Below the pieces are notes generated by a model. That model was not told the origin of the DNA. It worked only from the letters and a program-made list of their open reading frames with translations, and ran no database searches. The position numbers and the translations under genes are program-made. A stretch of DNA of 5,078 nucleotides. Origin: an uncultured Bacteroidales bacterium. Lineage in GTDB: Bacteria > Bacteroidota > Bacteroidia > Bacteroidales > Paludibacteraceae. Of this stretch, positions 1 to 5,078 are shown one piece after another. Positions within the stretch are counted from its first letter, which is position 1; each line of letters opens with the position of its first letter. The stretch is from contig CAMFEN010000104.1 in NCBI GenBank assembly GCA_945949375.1, positions 1 to 5,078 of the forward strand, written 5' to 3'.

Positions 1-510
1 CTCGAAGCGCTCCAAAATGGTATCACTGATTTGGCGAAAACAGCTACACAACTCAGCGAACTCGGAAAAGTCGCTACGGCTACCACACAACTGACTACTA
101 AAATGGAAGCGGCTGGCAACGCGGCTGAACAATTCGCTGCAAGCCAAAGTACACTCCTCGCTACATCTACACAACTCTCCGAAGCATACAAAGCTGCTGA
201 AACACACATGCAAGGCGCTGCAGATACAACCAAAGCATTCGCAGCAAATATGCAAAACGTTGATGCACAAATCAATGCTCTCAACGCGATCTACGAACTG
301 CAAATAAATGCTATCAAAGAGCAAGTCGAAATCGCAAAAGCACAAAACAACACGCTCGGGAAAGTTTCAAATAGCCTGCAAAATATTGAAGCACAAGCTG
401 CCGAAGCACAACAATCGCAAGAGCAATTCGCTGTCGGGAGCAAAAAACTTGCTGCGCAAATCACTGACCTGAACGCTATTTACGGTAACATGCTCAACGC
501 TTTAGCATAA
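1..510 (+). CDS. gldL: GldL/PorL, T9SS inner-membrane motor subunit (C-terminal part only)
   Basis: The frame is open from base 1 to the TAA at 508-510, so this is the last 169 residues of a longer protein; the TTG at 31 is internal, not a start. GldL is the inner-membrane subunit that, with GldM, uses the proton gradient to power type IX secretion and gliding. In the family, two N-terminal membrane helices with essential glutamates are followed by a long cytoplasmic helical tail. Only the tail is visible here: hydrophilic, very rich in Ala and Gln, without a membrane segment, and predicted to be coiled coil. It ends in LNAIYGNMLNALA, a typical GldL ending, and has a related LNAIYELQINAI about 63 residues earlier. 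Identity rests on this ending and on gldM and gldN following directly (13 nt to gldM). The catalytic membrane part lies outside the window, so motor function cannot be checked from the sequence. Confidence 0.88.
   Translation, partial: LEALQNGITDLAKTATQLSELGKVATATTQLTTKMEAAGNAAEQFAASQSTLLATSTQLSEAYKAAETHMQGAADTTKAFAANMQNVDAQINALNAIYELQINAIKEQVEIAKAQNNTLGKVSNSLQNIEAQAAEAQQSQEQFAVGSKKLAAQITDLNAIYGNMLNALA
229..504 (+). repeat. Internal coiled-coil repeat in the GldL tail (two copies, 229-315 and 418-504)
   Basis: Two 29-codon units align without gaps. Both contain F-A near the start, then A-Q-I-x-x-L-N-A-I-Y and a closing N-A. I count 12 identical residues of 29. The units start 63 codons apart. 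A weaker third relative begins near 124 (E-Q-F-A-A, with Leu and Tyr at matching spacing). The DNA is clearly diverged, so this is an old protein-level repeat rather than a recent duplication. Confidence 0.6.
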
Positions 511-523
511 GATTTATACAACT

Positions 524-2095
524 ATGGGTGGAGCAAAAAACTGTCCGGAAACACCGAGACAAAAAATGATCGGTATGATGTACCTCGTGCTAACCGCTAT
601 GTTGGCACTCAACGTCAGTACCGATATCTTGAACGGATTTACAATGGTGGACGATAGTCTGCACAATTCCGTGGATGCTGCCAATAGCCGAAATAGCAAA
701 ATGTATCGAGATTTTGAAGAAGCAACTAAACAAAATCCCGAGAAAATGCAAGACTGGTACAATCGTGCAGTCGAACTCGGACACCGCGCAGATAGCCTGT
801 ACAATTATATTCAGGAGTTCAAAACGCAAATCGTAGTGCTTGCCGACGGGCAAAAAGCCGTTGACGAACGCATTGCCGCTGGCATCGATCCAACGCGTGA
901 AATCCAAGGAAAAGACAACCGTGACGTCGCTGGACAATATGCCATTGTCGAAGGTAACGGTGCTATCCTAAAAGATGTCATCGCCATGTACCGCGACTAC
1001 ATCGTCGAACTCGCAGATAAAAAACCCGAACTCGCTCATGAGTTCCAAAATATCTTCGCCTGCGATAAGATGTGGAACGAACACATGGGCGACTCCGTAG
1101 AATGGGAAGTCGGAATGTTCGACGGTATGCCCGTCTGCGCTTGCGTTACCGTACTTACGAAAATGCAAAACGATATCCGTACCACAGAGAGCGAGATGAT
1201 TCTATACCTCCTCGACCAAACAGACGCCGGAGACCTGCGCGTGAACAAACTCAACGCGTATGTCATCCCAAAATCTGACTATGTCATACAAGGTGCTAAA
1301 TACTCCGCACAAATCATCCTCGCAGCTGTCGACTCAACACAAACACCGGAATACTACATCAACGGACAACGCATCAACGACCAAGGTATCTACGAAGTAG
1401 TCGCAAGCGGATTGGGCGTAAAAAAATACAACGGACAAATAGCATTCCCTGACCCCTCTACCGGAGAAATGCAATACCTCCCATTCGAGAGCGAATATGT
1501 CGTTAGTGAACCCAGTGTTACTATCTCGAATACAGACCTCAACATCATGTATCGAGGCTACGATAACCCATTCTCCATCTCTGTTCCTGGCGTCAGCAAC
1601 GACAAACTCAAAGTAGATGTTTCCGGTGGAGCATCTGTTACACAAAGGAACGGACTATGGATTATCAAACCGAACGACCAAGCCAAAACCATTACAGTAA
1701 AAGTGATGGCTGAGATGGAAGGCTCAATGCACAACATGGGTGAACGCGCATACCGCGTTAAAGCACTTCCCAAACCGGGAGCTTACTTCAAGAGCGGCGA
1801 AACGGAATACCAGGAAGGAAACATCTCGCGGAGTGCACTGCTCAACAAAAATGCTACTATCATCGCAAGCTACGGACCTGACGGACTCTTAGACCTCCCC
1901 TTCACCATCAAGTCCTTTAAGTTGAATATCAACGGTATGTACCTCGAAGCTAACGGCAATAAGTTTAGCAAAGACCAAATGGACCGTCTCGGTAAACTCA
2001 AAAAAGGTGCAATCGTCGTCATCACAGATATTCGAGCACAAGGACCCGACGGGAAAGAAACACGTTTGAGTCCTATTCCGCTCACCATGAACTAA
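524..2095 (+). CDS. gldM: GldM/PorM, T9SS periplasm-spanning motor protein
   Basis: This 523-residue protein has about the usual GldM/PorM length. GldM dimers pair with GldL in the inner membrane and carry motor motion across the periplasm to the GldK-GldN ring. The N-terminus has PRQKMIGMMYLVLTAMLALN (residues 11-30), the single membrane helix of the family. Arg12 in PRQKM matches the conserved arginine thought to pair with a GldL glutamate. Residues about 35-225 form the helical first periplasmic domain, and later residues are mostly beta-rich, as in the three further GldM domains. Recognisable family stretches are LTKMQNDIR (211-219), MYRGYDNPFSISVPG (342-356), RVKALPKPGAYF (411-422) and the end DIRAQGPDG...LSPIPLTM (502-522). 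Cys180, Cys205 and Cys207 lie in the periplasmic part. The ATG has A at -3 and -6 and no Shine-Dalgarno. It lies 13 nt after gldL and 16 nt before gldN. Confidence 0.96.
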   Translation: MGGAKNCPETPRQKMIGMMYLVLTAMLALNVSTDILNGFTMVDDSLHNSVDAANSRNSKMYRDFEEATKQNPEKMQDWYNRAVELGHRADSLYNYIQEFKTQIVVLADGQKAVDERIAAGIDPTREIQGKDNRDVAGQYAIVEGNGAILKDVIAMYRDYIVELADKKPELAHEFQNIFACDKMWNEHMGDSVEWEVGMFDGMPVCACVTVLTKMQNDIRTTESEMILYLLDQTDAGDLRVNKLNAYVIPKSDYVIQGAKYSAQIILAAVDSTQTPEYYINGQRINDQGIYEVVASGLGVKKYNGQIAFPDPSTGEMQYLPFESEYVVSEPSVTISNTDLNIMYRGYDNPFSISVPGVSNDKLKVDVSGGASVTQRNGLWIIKPNDQAKTITVKVMAEMEGSMHNMGERAYRVKALPKPGAYFKSGETEYQEGNISRSALLNKNATIIASYGPDGLLDLPFTIKSFKLNINGMYLEANGNKFSKDQMDRLGKLKKGAIVVITDIRAQGPDGKETRLSPIPLTMN

Positions 2096-2111
2096 TAAAT
2101 TACACAACATA

Positions 2112-3056
2112 ATGAAGAAACTTTGTATCATTGCATGTCTTCTGTTGGGTATCACAGCAGTCAATGCACAACATCAGGTGAATCCCTTCTTTGACCAGTT
2201 GGGTATGGCAAGAATCCAAACCGTTGAGTACTCAGGCACTCACGATACCCTCATCACTGTGGAGCATCGCCAAGATGACATCATCTGGTCGCGTGTCGTT
2301 TACCGCATCGTTGATTTACGATATAAGCAAAACTACCAACTCTATTTTCCAACGAAGCCTGATGACCCACACTACCGCAATCTGCTCAAAGTCATTGCAG
2401 ACGCCATCGTAGACGGTCTTCCTATCTATGAGAAAAACGGGGAAACTATCAAGCCTAACAACTTCGCGGATACCGAGCCGATGGGAAAAACCCAAATCCC
2501 AATGGCTTTCTTCATCGAAGACCCCACCGAAGACTACTCCACAGATGAAAGCCACTACGACATCGCTGCGTCCAGCTCCATGTTGCTTCATTATGATACC
2601 GTCTCCGGAAAAATGGAGGTCAATGACTATGCGTTCGAAGATCTCTCCAAGAACCAGATTAAATATCTCATACAAGAGATGATCTTCTTCGATACACACA
2701 CTTCGCGACTCCATACCAAAATTATGGCTATCGCACCCCTCAACTCCGACCTCGTTCGCACCAAAGACAACGTCATGGCGGCACTGCGAGAATCCATCAC
2801 GTTCTGGATACCATTTGACGCACTAAGACCATATCTCGCACTGCAATACGTGATTCCCATCCGAAACGAAACAAAGCGTGTTACGTTCGACGACTTCTTC
2901 CAAAAACGACTCTACACTTCCTATATCGTAGGAGAAGGTAATGAATACAACCGATTTATTCCTGAGTACTCTTTCAGCGAAGTGGAAGTCAAGAAAGAAC
3001 AAGCACGCATCGAAAACGAACTGCTGACTTTCGAACAAGACTTGTGGGAGTATTAA
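2112..3056 (+). CDS. gldN: GldN/PorN, periplasmic T9SS ring component
   Basis: This 314-residue protein is of usual GldN/PorN length. GldN associates with the outer-membrane lipoprotein GldK to form a periplasmic ring contacted by the GldM C-terminal domain, and it is needed for type IX secretion. A Sec signal peptide is clear: MKK, a hydrophobic stretch at 4-16, and a V-N-A site with likely cleavage after Ala19, leaving QHQVNPFF as the mature start. Family stretches are DDIIWSRVVYRIVDL (55-69), LYFP (77-80), EMIFFD (189-194), MAIAPL (205-210), FWIPFDALRP (231-240), FDDFFQKR (259-266) and the C-terminus TFEQDLWEY. The only cysteines (5 and 9) are in the signal peptide, so the mature protein has none. 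The ATG has A at -3 and -6. It is the last T9SS gene of the block, with ftsX following almost directly. Confidence 0.95.
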   Translation: MKKLCIIACLLLGITAVNAQHQVNPFFDQLGMARIQTVEYSGTHDTLITVEHRQDDIIWSRVVYRIVDLRYKQNYQLYFPTKPDDPHYRNLLKVIADAIVDGLPIYEKNGETIKPNNFADTEPMGKTQIPMAFFIEDPTEDYSTDESHYDIAASSSMLLHYDTVSGKMEVNDYAFEDLSKNQIKYLIQEMIFFDTHTSRLHTKIMAIAPLNSDLVRTKDNVMAALRESITFWIPFDALRPYLALQYVIPIRNETKRVTFDDFFQKRLYTSYIVGEGNEYNRFIPEYSFSEVEVKKEQARIENELLTFEQDLWEY

Positions 3057-3060
3057 CATT

Positions 3061-3969
3061 TTGTCTTTCACGTCCATACCACGTGCGTCTCACCGCACTT
3101 CCCTTATGAGCCGTCCCCATCATCTATGGAATATGTACATCACCGCCGCAGTCTCTGTGGCGTTGGTGTTATGTTTAGTAGGGGTGGAATGTGTATTGCT
3201 ACTCTCTGCCGGCTCGCTGATGAAACACGTAAAAGAAAATGTTACCATCACCGCACTCCTAACAAACGACGCAGACACCATCGCAAGACAACGATTTGAA
3301 AATATGCTCGCAGCAGCAGACTATTGCAGCAGCTTTCGCTACATCTCCGCAGAAGACGCACTTGAGGAGCATATTCAAACACTCGGGGAAGACCCATCCG
3401 CTTTTTTAGGATACAATCCGCTCACCGCTTCCTACGAGATTCATCCCGCAGTGCTATATGCCACTCCGGATAGCATCAGCATCGTGGAAAGCAAACTGCT
3501 GGAACTGCCCTATATCGACAAGGTGCTTTACCAGAAAAACTTGGTGAAGATGCTCAATAGCAATGTGTCCCAAGCGGCTATCGCACTACTGATTATTGCT
3601 GCCGTGTTGCTACTGATAGCCTGCGTGCTGATAGTCAACACCATTCGATTGCAGATTTATTCCAAGCGTTTCTTAATCAATACAATGACCCTTGTCGGGG
3701 CAACACCGTGGACTATCAAAGCACCCTTCGTCGGTAGATATATACTCCTCGGCACCGTCGCAGCATTATTATCGATTGGAGCACTTACAGGTCTGGTGTA
3801 TTATGTGCAAATTCATTTGGGAATAGTACTATTTCCCTTAACGTGGCAAAATATCACCTTCGTAGTCGGCACCGTCTTCTTGGCTGGGCTGTTAATCACT
3901 TTCTTCTCGTCCATGATTGCTACAGGACGATATATCCGAATGAATATCAACACAATGTACGAAATATAA
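3061..3969 (+). CDS. ftsX: FtsX, permease-like subunit of the FtsEX division complex
   Basis: FtsX pairs with the ATPase FtsE to control peptidoglycan hydrolases at division. The architecture fits: a short cytoplasmic N-terminus, a first membrane helix at about residues 26-48, a periplasmic domain at about 50-170, and three more helices near 171-193, 225-249 and 263-285. Family stretches include HVKENVTI (56-63), FLGYNPLTASYEI (115-127), VLYQKNLV (155-162), NTIRLQIYSKRFLI (193-206), TLVGAT (210-215) and the ending NTMYEI. The start is uncertain. TTG at 3061 gives 302 residues, lies 4 nt after gldN, has A at -3 and -6 and a GGGAG at 3046-3050. ATG at 3106 (residue 16) would give 287 residues but has pyrimidine-rich upstream sequence. 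I favour 3061. No ftsE is visible in the window. Confidence 0.92.
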   Translation: MSFTSIPRASHRTSLMSRPHHLWNMYITAAVSVALVLCLVGVECVLLLSAGSLMKHVKENVTITALLTNDADTIARQRFENMLAAADYCSSFRYISAEDALEEHIQTLGEDPSAFLGYNPLTASYEIHPAVLYATPDSISIVESKLLELPYIDKVLYQKNLVKMLNSNVSQAAIALLIIAAVLLLIACVLIVNTIRLQIYSKRFLINTMTLVGATPWTIKAPFVGRYILLGTVAALLSIGALTGLVYYVQIHLGIVLFPLTWQNITFVVGTVFLAGLLITFFSSMIATGRYIRMNINTMYEI

Positions 3970-3973
3970 AACT

Positions 3974-4189
3974 ATGAAACAAAGTCTTCCGAAACTAAAT
4001 ATCATCCTTATCGCCGTTTCTTTCCTCATCATCATTGTCGGGTTCGCACTCATGGCTGGGGCACCAAGCGGAGAAGTGTATAATCCGGATATTTTCTCCT
4101 TCCGACGCATCACAATCGGACCAATGATTGCACTCTTCGGATTTGTGAGTATGGTTGTATCTATTCTTTGGAAAGGAGAGAAAAAATGA
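3974..4189 (+). CDS. DUF3098 family small membrane protein, function unknown
   Basis: This is a 71-residue protein with two predicted membrane helices at about 9-28 and 48-66, joined by a polar loop. It matches the DUF3098 family, known mainly from Bacteroidota: after the first helix comes GFALMAGAPSG, then YNPDIFSFRRITIGP (36-50), where the F-S-x-R-R-I-T-x-x-P core is the family hallmark, then a short basic tail WKGEKK. The ATG has A at -3 and -6 and lies 4 nt after ftsX. The stop codon overlaps the uppP start in an ATGA. The constant position between ftsX and uppP suggests a role with FtsX or undecaprenyl-lipid handling, but that is inference from context; no enzyme motif is visible. Confidence 0.9.
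   Translation: MKQSLPKLNIILIAVSFLIIIVGFALMAGAPSGEVYNPDIFSFRRITIGPMIALFGFVSMVVSILWKGEKK
4173..4178 (+). promoter_or_regulatory. Shine-Dalgarno sequence that fixes the uppP start
   Basis: AAGGAG lies 7 nt before the ATG at 4186, within the end of the DUF3098 gene. It is the only strong Shine-Dalgarno sequence placed for a start in this window. It rules out the in-frame TTG at 4168, which lies upstream of it. Confidence 0.75.
4186..4189 (+). other. ATGA stop-start overlap between DUF3098 gene and uppP
   Basis: The ATG of uppP (4186-4188) and the TGA of the DUF3098 gene (4187-4189) share two bases. Such overlaps usually allow a terminating ribosome to restart on the next gene, which tends to hold the two products at related levels. 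Confidence 0.85.
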
Positions 4190-4992
4190 GTTGGTGGGAA
4201 GCTTTGATATTAGGCATCGTACAAGGACTAACAGAGTTCCTGCCCGTTTCTTCGTCAGGACATTTGGAAATTGGACAAGCCTTATTGGGCACAGCCGGTG
4301 AAGAAAACCTGACTTTTGCCGTGGTAGTTCATGCCGCCACCGTACTCTCTACTCTCGTCATCCTTTGGCATGAGGTGGAACAACTCTTCAAAGGCACATT
4401 CACCACACTCAAGTGGAATCAAGAGAAAGACTATGTAGCAAAAATACTCGTATCAATGATTCCCGTGTTCATCGTGGGGATGTTCTTCAAAGACAAAGTG
4501 GAGAACCTCTTCGGACATGGTTTGCTCTTGGTAGGAATATGCCTCGTCGTAACCGCATTCCTGCTGTGGTTGAGCGAGTTCCTCGCTAAATATCTTAACC
4601 GACAAGGACACGAGATAACATATCGTGATGCCATCATCATCGGCTGTGCGCAGGCGATCGCTGTCCTGCCGGGGTTGAGCCGCAGCGGCACCACCATCGC
4701 AACCGGACTGCTCTGCGGAGTGAAGAAAGAATCGGTGGCACAATTCTCCTTCCTCATGGTGCTGATTCCTATCTTAGGCGAAGCGTTTCTTGATTTGTTA
4801 GATCTGCTGCAAGGCGAAATGACCACAGCTATCGGTTGGCTTCCATTGCTGATCGGATTCCTCGCCGCCTTCGCCACGGGATGTTTTGCATGCCGCTTTA
4901 TGATCAACATCGTTCGCAAACAAAAACTCATCTATTTTGCTATTTACTGTCTCTGTGTAGGCACTTTCGCTATCATCTATGGACTTTGTTGA
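4186..4992 (+). CDS. uppP: UppP/BacA, undecaprenyl-diphosphatase
   Basis: UppP is an integral membrane phosphatase that converts undecaprenyl diphosphate to undecaprenyl phosphate, recycling the lipid carrier for peptidoglycan and other surface glycans; extra copies give bacitracin resistance. From ATG 4186 it has 268 residues, normal for the family. Both signature motifs are intact: QGLTEFLPVSSSGHL (13-27), with Glu17 and His26, and PGLSRSGTT (162-170), with catalytic Arg166. Hydrophobic helices fill most of the rest, including 41-61, 86-100, 112-130, 187-208, 216-236 and 248-267. The start is set by the AAGGAG 7 nt upstream and by the ATGA overlap with the DUF3098 stop; the in-frame TTG at 4168 would add six residues ahead of the conserved N-terminus and is rejected. 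The end overlaps the truB start by 14 nt. Confidence 0.97.
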   Translation: MSWWEALILGIVQGLTEFLPVSSSGHLEIGQALLGTAGEENLTFAVVVHAATVLSTLVILWHEVEQLFKGTFTTLKWNQEKDYVAKILVSMIPVFIVGMFFKDKVENLFGHGLLLVGICLVVTAFLLWLSEFLAKYLNRQGHEITYRDAIIIGCAQAIAVLPGLSRSGTTIATGLLCGVKKESVAQFSFLMVLIPILGEAFLDLLDLLQGEMTTAIGWLPLLIGFLAAFATGCFACRFMINIVRKQKLIYFAIYCLCVGTFAIIYGLC

Positions 4993-5078
4993 GGGGGAGA
5001 TATTAGCATTCGACAAGCCCCTCCACTGGACCAGCTTCGATGTAGTGGCAAAGGTGCGTAGAGTGCTGTGCCGTTGCT
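4979..5078 (+). CDS. truB: TruB, tRNA pseudouridine-55 synthase (N-terminal part only)
   Basis: Only the first 33 codons are in the window. TruB converts U55 of the tRNA T-arm to pseudouridine in the cytoplasm. The N-terminus reads MDFVEGEILAFDKPLHWTSF, matching the Bacteroidota TruB start: F-x-E-G-E-x-L followed by the KPxxxTS-type motif (DKPLHWTSFDVV, residues 12-23). The catalytic Asp motif (GHxGTLDP in the family) would lie beyond base 5078. The ATG at 4979 is inside the uppP end, a 14-nt overlap in another frame. It has neither a Shine-Dalgarno nor A at -3/-6, so translation is probably coupled to uppP. The frame is too short for most ORF callers. The order uppP-truB is common in Bacteroidota and supports the call. 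Confidence 0.9.
   Translation, partial: MDFVEGEILAFDKPLHWTSFDVVAKVRRVLCRC

Noticed and set aside
31..33. TTG at 31 as the start of a separate 159-residue protein
   Set aside because: The same frame is open to base 1, and the content matches the C-terminal tail of GldL, which is longer and begins upstream of the window.
590..937. Minus-strand open frames opposite gldM (also 1334-1645 and others)
   Set aside because: They are shadows of a strongly supported gene, with no start context or domain signal of their own.
2127..2138. I-I-A-C at GldN residues 6-9 as a lipoprotein lipobox
   Set aside because: Only five residues precede it, too few for a signal peptide. A normal h-region and a V-N-A cleavage site follow, and GldN is a soluble periplasmic protein in the family.
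2428..2682. Plus-strand open frame in an alternate frame inside gldN
   Set aside because: It overlaps conserved GldN sequence, and its Ser/Thr/Pro-rich translation resembles no family.
3051..3063. TATTAACATTTTG as a possible Bacteroidota -7 promoter box (TAnnTTTG) before ftsX
   Set aside because: The TA and TTTG parts are separated by four bases rather than two, and no TTTG lies at the expected -33 distance. It also overlaps the gldN stop and the likely ftsX start.
4168..4185. TTG at 4168 as the uppP start
   Set aside because: The Shine-Dalgarno lies downstream of it, and the family N-terminus begins at the ATG at 4186.
4431..4931. A 166-codon open frame on the minus strand opposite uppP
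   Set aside because: It lies wholly within the conserved uppP gene, its translation is low-complexity with many Ser/Arg/Asn and no recognisable domain, and it is explained by codon bias of the + strand gene.

Overview
The window comes from a member of the Bacteroidota, most likely the order Bacteroidales. Three things point there: a gldL-gldM-gldN (porL-porM-porN) block of type IX secretion (T9SS)/gliding genes, a family found only in this phylum; the phylum-typical order ftsX - DUF3098 - uppP - truB; and start codons that mostly lack Shine-Dalgarno sequences but carry A at -3 and -6. I cannot name a genus from the sequence.

Layout (all genes on the + strand, almost no non-coding DNA): the end of gldL (1-510, 5' end outside the window), gldM (524-2095), gldN (2112-3056), ftsX (about 3061-3969), a DUF3098 small membrane protein gene (3974-4189), uppP (4186-4992) and the start of truB (4979 to beyond the window end). 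Gaps are 13, 16, 4 and 4 nt, followed by overlaps of 4 and 14 nt. No internal terminator, convincing promoter, RNA gene, mobile element or CRISPR array was seen, and no stretch of 300 bases lacks a gene. The seven genes look like one transcription unit that starts upstream of the window, probably at or before gldK/porK.

Functionally there are two halves. GldL and GldM form the proton-driven inner-membrane motor of the T9SS. GldM reaches across the periplasm to GldN, which sits with lipoprotein GldK in a ring under the outer membrane. FtsX is the membrane half of the FtsEX division/cell-wall-hydrolase regulator, UppP recycles the undecaprenyl lipid carrier for peptidoglycan and glycan synthesis, and TruB makes pseudouridine 55 in tRNA. 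DUF3098 has no assigned function. The shared theme is the cell envelope, with TruB as a housekeeping passenger.

No previously undescribed system is evident. The points most worth a second look are the direct joining of the T9SS block to the ftsX-uppP block, the uncharacterised DUF3098 gene coupled to uppP, and the mixed modes of translation initiation within one operon.
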